DNA of 64,000 nucleotides from Rusavskia elegans (lineage: Eukaryota > Ascomycota > Lecanoromycetes > Teloschistales > Teloschistaceae), in the NCBI GenBank assembly GCA_011316305.1, contig SAUG01000069.1, positions 124,001 through 188,000 of the forward strand, in the 5' to 3' direction. The first letter of the stretch is position 1. Each line of letters begins with the position of its first letter. Positions 10,915-23,433 of this stretch are shown here, one piece after another. The position numbers and the translations under genes were made by a program. The notes under the pieces are model-generated. The model saw nothing but the letters and a program-made list of their open reading frames with translations, did not search any database and had not been told where the DNA came from.

Positions 10915-12427
10915 AGACAAGGTACTGACAAATGTGATACGGTGATTTCTCAACCAAGTCGGAAATCTTAAATACAATTATCCTTTCGGGCGTCAGACTC
11001 GTCATGAAGTCTCCCACGACAAAGGAGTCCTCCAGAAGGCGTGTCGCAGAATCTACACAAGGATCCTGCGCCAGCTGTCTCTTCCTCACGGCCTTTGCCC
11101 TCGACTTTAGTCCCATGACACCAGTCATTAAGCTTGACATTATGGCATGCTCGACTTGATGCTATGTTAAGACTCTGGATTCATACAACTAGATCGCGAC
11201 TTGCCAAACGGTCTTCATTAACCCAATTCCCAAAACGTTGAGCTTGCCAGGCGGTGTACTGTCTTCATGTACCTTTAATCCAGCGGCAGCTCTCTCCTCA
11301 GCTGGAAATTGATGTGTTTGAGGAAATAATAAATGCCCGACAAGACTGCGCACCGTGCCTCAAAGGATCCTGTCACAGAGATGAAAAGCTGACCGACCAA
11401 GCCCCCTTTCCTCCTCAGTCGCCGACAGTTGCCAGCATGAATAATAGTACACAGATGACCTGATTTCGCAAGTGTTTCAGGGGAATGGGGTTGACCATTG
11501 CAGAAATCGCCGACTGCAGCGGTTATGGTTCTGGATGGTGGAGGAGGGTTCGTCCCGCACGACTGAGCCAGATGAACGGTCCTTTTCGTGCTCCACATCA
11601 CCATCCACATCCACCGGTGCCCTTTGCTGTTTCGATCTGCTAGGGCTCGAACAGGCTGGTAGGACAGGGAAAAGCCCAAGCTTAGACGCTTTCTAAGCGT
11701 GGCTGAAACGCCTCGGGAACAGATGGCGAATCAGAATTCAGAGGAGAATAATGTGGATGAAGTGGTGTCTTCACTAACCTGGTGCGGTTTAGAAAATGCA
11801 AACAATCAAGACGAAAGCGCCCGATGAATGGTGCGGCTGATGTTACTCTAGCGCAGCCCCACTGCAAGGGACTTTTTAGACTACGAGTAGTTCCTCGTCA
11901 GGAGAAGGGAGCACTGCACCCACAACACACACCACTAGGCCTCCCCCGAAGGTCGCAGTCTCATCTTTTCTTTCTTTTTCTTTGCATCTTATCCAACATT
12001 CGCTCATCACGCTCCCTTCGCCGCTGCGACTACCTTCCTTCCTAAGCGCCTTGAAGTGTTGACCACTCCTTCGACAACACTTCAGCCACTTTCGTTGCCT
12101 ATTGTTCCCATTCAAATAATATACCAAAGGCCAAGCGGACTGTGTCCGTTGACAGATCCTTGAGAGCCATCACTCCTGTTCGCAGCCTGCAAAACAAAGC
12201 AGATCACCTTCATTGAAACACCTACGCCACCTATCGCCTGCCCGCCCTATTCATCCAACATTCACCTCAACAGGAACCGTGATCTTCAACAGTAGTCGCT
12301 GCGCGATCACCCTATTTGAACCCACCCTTCACTCTCCGAGCGTCCGAACTCGACCCTTGCTGCAGTCCGTCCTTGGTCTGTCATCTTCGACAAGGTCTTC
12401 TCGAACACAGACAGTTCGTCAATCGAA
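10915..12427. other. intergenic region, no gene recognised
   Basis: 1.5 kb between PWP1 and the next rightward gene. The distal part (about 11950-12427) is C/T-rich, including a tract near 11960-11990, as expected for a fungal promoter and long 5' leader. Short frames inside lack any recognisable domain. Confidence 0.45.
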
Positions 12428-13204
12428 ATGGAGCTTGCTCGCAATTTCACCAGACGGCACAAGCGTCCAGAGATCTCCCATCTCTCCCCAAATCGGACCA
12501 CCAGCATGCGGAAGCTCGATGGCCGCATCGATCACAGCGTCATCTCACCTCCCATCGAGCTCCTGTCAACGACCAACGTTCTGGCACTCAACGCTCCAGA
12601 CCTTCATACCTCGCTAGCCAACACTCCTTTCTCTTCAGCGTCAAGTTCCGCTGATGACTCCGATGTTTCACTCACTTTCTCCGCGTCATCACGTAGTACT
12701 TCACCCGAGACTGAGTCCGTTGGCTCTGCCCCGAGTCCTATCGAGCCCAACCATTTGACAAGCTATTTTCAATCACCTGGTAGGCCATTTTCTGGAGCTT
12801 CAAGCGTCGTCTGCATCCCAGCTGTTCCCTCACGCGCAAAGTCCCACACCAAGCAGACTCATCAAGCCGCTGCACGCGAACGATCCAATTCAAGGACGAA
12901 TTTGCCTCCGGTAACGATCCACAGCCCAATCACTCCAGTCATGCCCGCCCGTAGCAGCATCGATATGTTCTCCGCCAATGCTGAGGCGGATCATCCCTTC
13001 GGCGCGGAGTTGGCCAAAGTTCATGAGATGGCGGAAGAGATTGGCGCCAACGAAATCACCATGGCCGATGAGGAGGAGCAATATCTGGTCGACAACGGGC
13101 TCTGCAAGTTTAGTGTCGACGACTACCTCGATGAGATCCAAGGCTATTTCGGAGCAGGTGCTTTCGGCAACCCTTACAGCCCCTTCAACGCCGCCTGGAT
13201 CTGA
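12428..13204 (+). CDS. conserved fungal hypothetical protein
   Basis: Single-exon frame of 258 residues. The first ~180 residues are Ser/Thr/Pro-rich and look disordered (SSASSSADDSDVS, SRSTSPETESVGS), with several basic Ser-Pro sites that could be phosphorylated. The final ~60 residues are ordered: FGAELAKVHEMAEEIG, then EEEQYLVDNGLCKFSVDDYL and DEIQGYFG. I recognise this tail as a conserved module of unknown function in filamentous fungi, with no catalytic motif. A C/T-rich leader precedes the ATG. No signal peptide or membrane segment. Regulatory or adaptor protein is a guess from composition only. Confidence 0.7.
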   Translation: MELARNFTRRHKRPEISHLSPNRTTSMRKLDGRIDHSVISPPIELLSTTNVLALNAPDLHTSLANTPFSSASSSADDSDVSLTFSASSRSTSPETESVGSAPSPIEPNHLTSYFQSPGRPFSGASSVVCIPAVPSRAKSHTKQTHQAAARERSNSRTNLPPVTIHSPITPVMPARSSIDMFSANAEADHPFGAELAKVHEMAEEIGANEITMADEEEQYLVDNGLCKFSVDDYLDEIQGYFGAGAFGNPYSPFNAAWI

Positions 13205-13921
13205 TCCAACTCCATCAACATTTGGGTTGCCTTGGGGTACGGAATGCGACTTGAGCCTGGTATCTCGAGATGGTGCAGATTTCACTTCTTGTCTAAATTA
13301 ATCGTGTTGTTGTTACTACTGCTGCTGCTGCTGGATCGGAGAACGATACCCCAACATTAGAGGGGTTCAAGGGAATGAAGGGGGGTATCTGACGGCTGGT
13401 GTTGGGGACTGGATCGATTGATCTACTCCCGTCCGATCATTTACATCCAACTATTTACGCTCCTTAGCTGCGACGATTCCATAAGCTGTGGAAGGAAGGT
13501 TATGCGGCAAGGCGGGTCTTGATCATGTATCTTCAAGATGCAAATTAGGAGTTGAATCTACGAATTATGACCTCCATACCTTCCATTTCTCTTGTGACTT
13601 CTCCTGGGTTTTGCAAAGTAGCTTTAGATATACAAATGGATTTGCAACCAGAAAGTATCTACAGTCTGGTATTGCTAAATTCGAGCAATTATTTACATGT
13701 TGCGTCATCCTAGAATTCGAGGGACCTCCAATGCGGTTCTGGCTCTTGAACAAACAAACAAAAAAGGCGCCGTCATTGTGCTTTGTACAACATAAGAATT
13801 ACGAAGTAACCAAATATCCTCACTGGTTATCGTTACATTGTCCAAGACTTGACCCATTAAGAGGATACTGTCCAGTGCCTCAATGGATGGAAGTGCCTAG
13901 AGTCTCACTACCTGTAACATA
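13205..13921. other. intergenic region
   Basis: Between two rightward genes. Contains a short GTT/CTG trinucleotide run near 13305-13333. No gene recognised. Confidence 0.4.
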
Positions 13922-16900
13922 ATGCCCACAGGCGGCACTGTGACTGAAGACGACCAGCTCGAGAAGCCTCCAGCTGCCAAAGCTGTACACGGAGATGATC
14001 ATGGCATTCAAAGTTGGGAAAAAGCAGGTGGAACACCGCCAAAAGTCCCCATAGTCAAGGAGGTGGAAAAGCAGGAGATCGGAGTGGACGACTTCGGTTT
14101 ACCCGTGAAGCCTCCTCGGAGACGACTAGAGACGGAGATTCCTGATGACGAGGAGCCTGAAAAGGTCAATGGAAAGCACGGGGGGAATCTCTCTCGAAGG
14201 TCCCCGGTCCCAAATACTGCGGGCGAACAAGGTCGTGCGAAAGAATCTTCAGAGTTGCACCCAGAACTCGAGGAAGATTCTACCATTTCAGCTAATGGTT
14301 CAAAACATGACAGTCATCCGTCAGGAGCCCCTACTATGCCCGGCACATCGAACAGCAATGCTGCCGCCGCCCCTGGTGTATCCGGCTGGTCACATCAAGC
14401 TCTTGCGCCCCAGAATGAAAAGAAGGAGGATCATCATGAAGACGAGGGTTGGCAAGAGATGCCCGCGCTGGCACAATATGATCTGTACGATGACGACGGA
14501 CGGTTAATTGCTCGACAAGCAATTGAGACGGACGAACCTGCGAATGCGTATACCGGGCTGGGAGGAGCCGGCAAGGGGTACACAAGGGTTCAGATCGATG
14601 AGGATGCGCTCTCTGCTACGAGCATGGATGACAACACTGACTACCTTTTCAAGCCCAAAGATGGAGAAGCTATCGAGGATGAGGACGAACAGCGAGACCC
14701 GCTGGCACAGATGCAAGCTACGAAAGATCTCCTCACAGAGGGTCAGAGGATAGCATATGTGGGTGTGACTCGACTTGCGATGGCTACTATGGTCAAAGAG
14801 CTGGAAGATATAGAGGTGACCAAGGGCATAAAGAAGGAGCTGAGGGTAGCTGTCGAGTCTATGAAGATGTGGACCCAGCAGATGATGGTCAGAGTGTACA
14901 AACATATGGAGATTGATTCTTCCGGTACCTTCCATTTGCAACTCATATCCACAGCCCAGAACTGATGGCATACAGAACAGGTCATGATCGAGCAGTTGAA
15001 TGAACATGGTGTTCAGGCGGACGACTTGACACCAGCGCTGATGCAGAACGCCCGAGTTAAGAATCCAATGGCCGAGAATGACAGTCAATCGGTGGTCTCT
15101 CCCAATCCAGATGAGGGAAAACAGACGTCTGGGAAGCCCCCAGCAGCATCCACAGAAACGCTTGAAGCCGAGCCACTGCCCGCATACGAGGAGACTGATG
15201 GCTCCACCATGCCTGAAGTTCGAACGCCTTCGCAATTGCCTGTAAGCCAGAAAATTGACATAGACCTTCGCTGGACCGTCCTCTGTGATCTCTTCCTCCT
15301 GTTGATAGCAGATTCAATATACGACTCCCGCTCACGGAGACTACTTGAGAATGTGGGCACCTCATTGAAAATACCATGGCTCGACATCTGCCGCTTCGAA
15401 AAACGAATAACGGACTCGCTGGAGATGCAAGAAGCGGCGAGTAAGGAAACCTGGGATGAGGCCGAACACATGGAAAACCGACGGAAACTTGCCCTGAAGC
15501 GAAGATACATGATGATGGGCCTTGCCACCGTTGGTGGAAGTCTGGTCATCGGCTTATCTGCTGGTCTACTCGCACCAGTCATTGGAGCTGGACTTGCTGC
15601 AGGCTTCACGACTATTGGCGTCGCCGGTACCAGTGGATTTCTTGCTGGCGCTGGAGGAACGGCACTCATCACATCTGGTGCTGTTGTTACTGGTGGAACA
15701 ATTGCCGTCAGAGCTACCAACCGAAGGACTGGTGCGGTCTCTACCTTCGAGTACCGACCCTTACACAACAACAAGCGAGTGAATCTGATTGTGACTGTTT
15801 CTGGCTGGATGAACGGTAAGGTTGATGATGTCCGACTGCCCTTCAGCACAATCGACCCCGTCATGGGTGATATGTACTCAGTCTTGTGGGAACCTGAGAT
15901 GCTACAGAGTATGGGTGACACGATCAGAATTCTTGCTACCGAAGTAAATTCTCATGGCCCAGCATCTAGACTTTGGAAGACTGACACATGATCAGGCACT
16001 TACGCAAGGGCTGCAACAAGTACTCGGAAGCACGATTTTGGTTGCCCTGATGGCATCTCTACAGTTGCCCATTGTTCTTACAAAACTTTCCTACCTCATC
16101 GACAACCCCTGGACCGTATCCATGGCCCGAGCCAACAGTGCTGGTCTTATATTGGCCGACTCACTCATTGACAGGAATCTCGGAGTCAGACCAATAACTC
16201 TCGTCGGTTTCTCGTTAGGAGCCCGCGTCATCTTTGCTTGTCTAAGGGAACTTGCAAACAAGGGCGCTTTCGGCCTTATCCAAAACGTCTACCTCTTTGG
16301 ATCACCCATCGTAGCTAATAAAGACGAGTATCTGCGAGCAAGAACGGTCGTTTCCGGGCGATTCGTCAACGGCTACGCTTCCAATGACTGGATCCTTGGT
16401 ATGTCTTCCATTCCTTCCATCGATATCAAATTTCTATACAACGGCGCAAGCTAAACGTGTACATAACCACAGGCTACCTCTTCCGCGCCACCAGCGGCGG
16501 CATCATGCGCGTCGCCGGCCTCGCCCCCGTCGAAAACATCCCCGGCCTCGAAAACATCGACGTCACCCAATTCGTCAACGGCCACATGGCCTACCGAGCT
16601 GCCATGCCGCGTCTCCTCCGCGAAGTCGGCTGGGAAGTCGAAAGCGACGAATTCACCGAAATCGAAGATCCGGATCCTGATAACCACGAAAAGCGGCAAC
16701 GAGAACTGATCCGGGAACTCGATGAAGCGAGGAAAGATGCGGAGAGCAAGAGCGGGAAAAGGCGCTTTGGGTTATTCAAGAGGGGGAAGTTGGCGAGGAA
16801 GAAGGGGTGGGAGACTTATGATGATAGTATGAGGGATGGTACTGGTGAGGGACCGTCGAATGCTGCGGATGGTGGTGGTGGTGGTGATTTGGCTGGGAAT

Positions 16901-17596
16901 GTGCTGTTCGATATCGATGCCATCAGGGCGGAACTGGCCAGTGAGATGATTGAGGTCAAGCAACTGGAATCGACGCTTCCGCCGATGAAACTAGAAATCA
17001 ACGGCGCGAAGAGCAATGCCGAATGGAATGACAATAATGGGCGGCCGCCACCGCATACGGAGCCAGGGATGTCCGACAATAGGAGTATGGCAACGGCAGA
17101 AACAAAAGCGGACGATACGACACTGGCGATGAGGTCCGCCCCAACCATCAATACTAGCAAATCTCTGAACCATCATGCAAACGATACCAACCCTTTCGAC
17201 CGCGGATACGACGAATACATCGTCTCACCCATCTCCACCCACGCAAACGATGGTGATACCAACCCCAACAACACCGCCATCTCAAACGGCATCTCCCCCA
17301 TCGATCACAATAACAACGATCACACCCATTCCACCACATCCCTTCCATCCCCGCACTGGCCTCCTCATCCTTCCTCTTTTTCTGACAGCAGGACGCACTC
17401 CAACCCTTCCATACCCATATCCACAACCACAGCACCATCATCATCATCTCCCCAACAACAGCGTCCACCACTAACAACATCCAACACCCTACCTTCTAAT
17501 CCATCTAGCTCAATGGCAGTGGAACATAATGCCTGGCTGGATGATGACGAGGATGAGTTTGGAGGGGAGAGGGAGGTTAGGATGACGTTTGGTTAA
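13922..17596 (+). CDS. DUF726 family alpha/beta-hydrolase-like membrane protein
   Basis: Four exons: 13922-14924, 14976-15943, 15996-16398, 16473-17596 (1165 residues); phases agree at every junction. The first ~250 residues are disordered and acidic. A helical part includes GQRIAYVGVTRLAMATMVKEL and EQVMIEQLNEHGVQADDLTP. Residues about 514-580 form a long Gly/Ala-rich hydrophobic stretch (LVIGLSAGLLAPVIGAGLAA and following), the hallmark of DUF726 proteins such as yeast Mil1/YFL034W and human TMCO4. A lipase-type nucleophile elbow, LVGFSLGARVIF (G-x-S-x-G), lies near residue 728, followed by YLFGSPIV. The C-terminal ~300 residues are Asn/Ser/Thr/His-rich and poorly conserved. Substrate unknown. 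Membrane association is inferred from the family. Confidence 0.9.
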
Positions 17597-18091
17597 ATCG
17601 ATGAGCTGGATAAGAAGAGGGGTGCTTTTGGAGCGAGCGGCACGATGATGTTTGGTTGTTGTACGTGTATTGTATACCCTACCCGGTGTTGCTTGCATTG
17701 GTGGAGTTTTGTCAAGGGGTTTGGGATTCTTTGTATATATTGAGTTTTGGAGCGAGATGGGGCATCCATTGGCGTACAGTATCGACAACGATGGAGGTGT
17801 GGCATTGAAGCATCATCGCATGAGTACGGGTTTCTCCCGAAGGAATTTCAAAATCCGATCTAAATCATTGTTATCCATTCTTCTTCTTCTTCCTCCTCAT
17901 GATTCCAATCTCTGCATTATAAATCACCTACACCCATTATGGATTTGCATCTTGCAGCTCCAGTTCAACAAGTTTCCAATTCCACTATTCTACATCTCAA
18001 TACGTACGCCGTTTTTATGTTACATACACATCTCCCTTCCCTCTTTCCTCTCTTTCTCCTTCCTTTTTCATAAGTCCTTGTGACTTGTACG
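17597..18091. other. convergent 3' region
   Basis: Between the DUF726 gene and the leftward PDI-like gene. Low-complexity CTT/TCC runs near 17880-17900 and 18040-18070. No gene seen. Confidence 0.4.
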
Positions 18092-19733
18092 TTACAATTC
18101 CTCATGCTCAATCGGCTTCTCCTCCTTCTTTTCTTCTTCCTCTATCTTCGCCTCATCGACTACAACATCATCCACAACCAACCCCTCCGGCAAACTCTCC
18201 TTCTTCCCCTCCCCCAACCTAATCCCATCAACCCAACTCTCTACATTGACTAGCCCATACCCATCTTCAGCTGTGAATCGCCTCCACCAACCCCTCCTGG
18301 CATTAACCGCCACAAGCTCCATTTCTTTATCCGTACTCAATTTCAGTGCATCCCTGAGCGTACCCTGCCCATCATTACTAGCCGGGACTGAGAAAAACGG
18401 AAAAAGTTTCCCACCGCGCTCATTATGTTTCTCCTTAATCTCCGCTAAGGAAGCCAGCGCCGCGGAGGCATCAGGCGGTAGAGTGGCTGCGTCGTCGCCG
18501 GAGCCAGGAGGCAGAAGAGCCAGGATACAGGTTGTTGTTCTGGGGCCCAGGCATGTTTGTTCTAGAATGCTGCGTTCGAGGAGGGAGGGGATGGGTGGAG
18601 GGAGGTCGGGCATAGGGGCTGGTTTGGGGGTGTCTTCTTCTACGACGTTTGGGTCTGGTGATTCCGTTGGTTGGGAGGAATCTTCGACTGTTTCGTCGCC
18701 GGCGGGGCCGGTGGCTGAGGCCTCTTCTGATGCTTGGGAAGACGAGGCGGAGGAGAAGGCTTCTTCGGATTCGGCGGCGGGGGTGGGTGATGGTGATGGC
18801 TCCGGGTCGTCTTGGGTGGGGGGTTCGTCGTCTGCGAGGGGGATTTGCTCTTTTTTGGGCTTCGGGGCAGATTTGGATTTGGTACCGCTGGACGGGGAGG
18901 TGTATTGGTCTAGGAATGCTTTCATTGCGGATTTGGAGAAGGCGCCATCGAAGGTCGTGGGGGCGGAAGTGCCGCCGGGGAGGACGACGAGGGTGGGGTA
19001 GGTGGTTATGCCGAACATTTCGTTGGCGGCGGATTCTTTGTTGCGGATCTGGGCGAAGTTGATGCGGTCAAGGTAATCTGTTGCGACCACTTTGATTAGA
19101 GCGCTCGTGGTGCCTTTGTCGCTGAAGAGGATGGCTTTGGCGGTGTCATTGTTGGTGTCGAGCCAGGCGTTAAGACCTTTGTCGGATATTCTCTTAACAT
19201 TGTTGGGGATGGCAGATTTGACGGTGTCGATGATATCCTTGGCTGTTCGTCCGCCGTTGTAGTCTTCTACAGTCGGTTTTCCAGGCTTCTTGGAGGGTTT
19301 GACGATCTTTAAGGTTGGAAAGCCTTGGACGCCCATGCTGCCGCAGAAAGCCTTGTTGCTGTCATCATCACAATTGACGGCGGCGACTTGAGCCAGGCCA
19401 TCGAGACCTTTAGCGGCTTTCTCGTAGGCGGGTTTGAGGTTCTTGCAATGACCGCACCATGGGGCGTAGAATCTTGTAAGTGTGAGACATATCGGTCAAG
19501 GTGGGAGGAGAAAAGCTTACTCTACGATCTAGAAGGTTCAATTAGCATGCTCTGGCACAAACCCATCAATGAAGACATACTGAGACTTGATTCGACTTTG
19601 CAACGAGCTTGTCATAGCTCTTTCCGTCAACGTTCAAAACGGAACCCTTCTTGGGATACAAGCCATCGGCAGCCGCTCCTGCACTAAGGAGCAGGGCTGG
19701 GGCAAGGAAAGTGAAGACACCGTGGGCTAGCAT
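18092..19733 (-). CDS. protein disulfide isomerase-like ER protein (thioredoxin CGHC)
   Basis: Exons on the minus strand: 19733-19581, an 8-nt microexon 19528-19521, and 19472-18092 (513 residues). Residues 1-22 (MLAHGVFTFLAPALLLSAGA...) are a signal peptide. The thioredoxin fold begins KKGSVLNVDGKSYDKLV. The microexon supplies IV and part of E in the canonical IVEFYAPWCGHC, with active-site Cys60 and Cys63. A second, redox-inactive thioredoxin-like region follows (INFAQIRNKESAANEMFGIT, YPTLVVLP), then a Pro/Glu/Ser-rich linker and a conserved C-terminal domain. The protein ends HEEL, an HDEL-type ER-retention signal. It fits the Mpd1/P5-like PDI group of filamentous fungi, which forms or isomerises disulfides in secretory proteins. 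Confidence 0.92.
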
Positions 19734-20032
19734 GATTGATTCTCAAGATGTGCAACACTGAAAGTGCATTGAGAGAAACTCAAGCCGTAGTATTATACGT
19801 TCTTCTGAATTGAAAGCTGGCCTCTTCCGTCATTGGATATCGCCTAAATCCGATTTCGCGGGGATCCGCGCTAAGGAGCCACTAGCGCTATATGAGTAAG
19901 TACCTTTAGCTTGGGTAGGTAACAACCTTTAACGTCCAATCTGGGCCTCCAACTTCAGCTACACAGCATTCAGAGCTTCCTTTCAGCTTCGTGTGTAAGG
20001 GGATTGGTTTCCAAGACGTTACGGCATTCTAT

Positions 20033-21561
20033 ATGGCCTCGAGTATTCCAGCCGCACTGAAGTCTGCAGACATTACTCGTTTTGCGCAGAGAGCAGGCCA
20101 AGTGGAAAAAGCAAAGCCTTCGATAGCATACTGGTGTAAGTTCGACTTCTTTACCGGCGGGTGATCGTTCTGAGAGATCGACTAGGCAACTACTGGATAG
20201 TCAACCAGTTAATATCCAAGGGTCTCCACAACGTTGACGATGAGTGCACTCGATATACCACTGATTTGATGGACAAACTTGAAAGGGTATATCCGTCAAG
20301 CTGGCCCCGGATAGAATTGAGTCCTTCTTAGATTAAGACCGAACATGGAAACGACGATACAATCGTCGACGATGTTGCCGCACAGGTATATGTCGAGCAG
20401 TTCGCCCTCGAGACCTTCCAAAGAGCCGAGAATGCCATGAGAGCGAACAAGGTTTCACGGTACGAACACTGTGGGACTTCTTGATAGAGCAGGCCTGACC
20501 TCTGAGTACGAAGTCAAACAGCAGATACTTTCCTTGCAGCTGGAGTCTTCCTAGAGTTGCGTCAGATATGGGAACCACTGGACGGTGAGACCTCCTCCAA
20601 GACAAAGTATGCAAAGTATCATGCTTTACGCATTGCAAAAGCCATCAAAGCTGGCGAAGATCCCAACTTGACCAACCCGGCGCCAGAGCCGAGTCCAGCG
20701 CTAGAACCTCAGGACCCGGATGTTCAAATGCTGGATGGGAGCCCTAAGCATGGCCCTTCTTACCAGCCTACTGTTGAGGATATACCAGACGAGCATGATA
20801 GGCTTGAACGCCATCTGGCTCAGCGTTCGTCGATCGACCAGTCACTACACCCGTCAAGAGCACCATCGATTCCCCGACCGGCGGAATCTGTTCAACGGCC
20901 GCCGTCAGTGCCGACACCTCCAGAACAAACGGTTGAAAATTACTATCAACAGTCCTCTGTGCCTGACGTTTCTCCTCTGCAGTCACCGGACAGAGGCCGT
21001 AATGGGTCAATTGGCGGTGGATACTTCCCTAAACCCCCTGAATCTGACCACACCCCTGGAATATCTCAGGGCGCCAACGGTCAGACGAGGGGGCATGACG
21101 CTTCATCAGGGCCAGATCTTCCAGACGCCTCTTCTCTTCCGCCTCCGATTCCCTTTGGTACGTCAGGCCCACCGATATCGCCATCAGAAGAGTCCTCGCC
21201 TTCTCTCCCACCACCTTCTTTCAACTACAACCAGAAATCAGCACCGTCTGCTCCATCTGTCCCATTCAGCCCTCATGTACCTGGCATCACTCCCTTTCAA
21301 GCACCAGGTTACCCCCAACCTTCAGCTCCCTCGATCCAACCACAACCGACTCCTGCCCCACTCCGTCAGACAGCGCCTCCTCCACCTCCTGCCTCGTTTT
21401 CTCAGCAGCCGCTTCATGCCCCTCCTGCAGTAGTCGATGAAGAAGCTATTTTGAAAGCTCAGAAGCATGCACGCTGGGCTATCTCCGCGCTAAATTTTGA
21501 GGATGTCAACACTGCGGTCAAGGAGTTGAGAGGTGCTTTGGCATCTTTAGGGGCAAGGTAA
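20033..21561 (+). CDS. VTA1: Vacuolar sorting protein Vta1 (LIP5 homologue)
   Basis: Four exons: 20033-20135, 20186-20286, 20332-20459, 20514-21561 (459 residues), with matching phases. Vta1 binds and stimulates the AAA ATPase Vps4, which disassembles ESCRT-III at endosomes. The N-terminal MIT-like helical domain is recognised by MASSIPAALKSADITRFAQR, AYWCNYWIVNQLISKGLH, VYVEQFALETFQRAENAMRA and TFLAAGVFLELRQIWEPLDG, followed by ALRIAKAIKAGEDPN. The middle is a long Pro/Ser-rich linker. The last ~35 residues, AQKHARWAISALNFEDVNTA and following, are the Vps4-binding dimerisation (VSL) domain. The third intron uses an acceptor at 20512-20513, which gives VSRQTADTF as in the family. Confidence 0.93.
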
Positions 21562-21884
21562 ACAATATTGGGACTCCATAGTGAATCGCGCCTTCTGTTG
21601 ATACGATAATTCACTTCATATTCATCAAATTCCGTTTCAACAGATGTGGAGTCTATACGCTGCTTGTTGAGTCGCCCACATCTTTGTTTAAGCCTCTCAC
21701 AAGCACTATACACGTCCATTGCGGCATCCATAGCACACAACAAGTGTGGAGTTCTTCCACACCATCTCTTCTGATAATTCGTGTATACGAAAGGGATTGG
21801 ATTGAGCTCCAGGGGGTGGCCGGTATGGTTCATCGGTCGTGGTGACCTCCATTGCATTGCTTTCGTCTTTGCGGCCGTATATCA
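21562..21884. other. short intergenic region
   Basis: Between VTA1 and the next rightward gene; nothing recognisable. Confidence 0.35.
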
Positions 21885-22907
21885 ATGGCTCTGATGTCGT
21901 CACATGGCGACAGTCTTGGTGCCCGGCGTTTGACGCGCAAAGAGATTCCTGGAGGCGGCCCTGTGTTTTGGGGATTTCCTTCGGGTTTATCAGGCATCGC
22001 CTATGAAAAACGCGTAGTCTGCAGTAAGCCTGCATCTCAGGCTAGAAGACAACTCAAAGGACCAGTCCTTCATCCCGTTGCGAAATTTCCCTCTATCCGG
22101 CCCAAGGATGGCATCGTCCTCCAAGGTGGAAAGGTATTAGAGCCTGTAACAACAAGACCTATAGAGCCTAGATATTGGGAGCTTAGGTCGAGTTCGAAGC
22201 CGCAACTATCGAAGTATGTGTTGAGTTTACGAATGTTCCGATACTGCATCTGACCATAATTCTAGGCAAACCGTCCAACCTATCTATACGACACCTTCTA
22301 CCGCCGAGGATGAGAGAGTGTCTCACTACGATCGACATCATCAAGGCACTGAGAAAGGTCCAGCGCGTCAAAGAAAATCTTTGGTAGTCATCCTGCACTT
22401 ACCCCGGAGGAAGAAATCACTGATAGTGACTCTGCACTTACCCAAACAAATGTATTGCCACCATCTACAGCTTATAAGGATTTTCGCTAACCGTTTTCCA
22501 GCTCTGGGAGATTTGATGACTGCCGCACCGACATAGTGGCTGCACACACTGATGTTAGAAAGAAAAGGAGGAGACTTTGCTCAGACCTTACTAGCAATGA
22601 TGCTGCATATAAAGACAATACAGCTGAGATGCTCTATCCTTCCCCAATTTCCATTCAATCAACGACCGATAAATCTACATGGACCACTCAGCAATCTCCA
22701 GTCCTCAGAGCTGAGGCAACGATCGCCCTACCAGCCGACGAGGGATCGGAGAAATCTCCAATAAATCAGGCAGTCACGCAGTCCGCTATCGACAGAGACC
22801 TCACTCCTTGGACCTTACGCCCACCTGTCGTTCCAATCAACATCTATGAATCTGGACACCCATTATTTGTCGTTACTGGAAATATCTGGCTGGATTCGAT
22901 GCCCTAG
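21885..22907 (+). CDS. hypothetical protein with tandem KSLxVxLHLP motifs
   Basis: Not recognised at family level. A three-exon model keeps one frame: 21885-22213, 22266-22451, 22502-22907 (306 residues), with GTATGT...TCTAG and GTATTG...TTCCAG introns and CTAAC-like branch sites. The N-terminal exon contains GGGPVFWGFPSGLSGIAYEK and a Lys/Arg-rich segment. The second exon has two consecutive copies of (K/R)KSLxVxLHLP, a basic-plus-beta motif I have seen in fungal nuclear proteins with no assigned function. After the second intron comes a basic KKRRRL stretch, a possible nuclear-localisation signal. The C-terminus (WTLRPPVVPINIYESG and following) is hydrophobic and may be conserved. No catalytic motif seen. 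The exon model is by hand and could differ at exon 2. Confidence 0.5.
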
Positions 22908-23433
22908 GAGATAAGTCTTGGTGGCTGGGGAAATAACGGAGATGATTCTGCTCTCGATCAGCGTCCGGTGGGGAAACGATAAGGGCCGTAAACAATAGAT
23001 ACCTCGACATGGGGATTTCGTCTTAACAATTGCTTTGATGTCACTATGTAGCTGCTGTAGGTCAAGCTTCAATGGGGTAGCGATCGTAGTGGAACGATAA
23101 TCGGCTCTGGAGGACTTCTTTGGTGGGGCGTGACAGCGAACAGCGACCACTCAATAACATTTCACTGGAATAGGCCGCAGCTTCGCTTGAGGCAAGGCCG
23201 CATTGATGATCTGAAGAACATTTTAATACCATGCGAAGTGTGTGGAACTCGATGCTGTTGCGTGCCATGAATATTCCTCAGGATGCGTCTACGTCTTGCT
23301 TGCTCCAACCAGTGGCAGAACATTTTCACCCGTGCTGTTCACTGCAAGGCAAGTGATGATATGATTAGATAAGTTCAATTATATTCTTCTACCAAATGGA
23401 GAAGTCCTGGTGGCACAAAAGATGTGTGCTACC
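22908..23433. other. intergenic region between convergent genes
   Basis: Short frames only; no recognisable domain or RNA gene. Confidence 0.35.

Noticed and set aside
10646..11140. Minus-strand frame overlapping the PWP1 3' end
   Set aside because: Mostly antisense of PWP1 WD repeats and tail; no recognisable domain.
15085..15921. Minus-strand 278-residue frame
   Set aside because: Antisense of the DUF726 membrane region.
18246..19001. Plus-strand 251-residue Ser/Gly-rich frame
   Set aside because: Antisense of the PDI-like gene's Pro/Glu/Ser linker.
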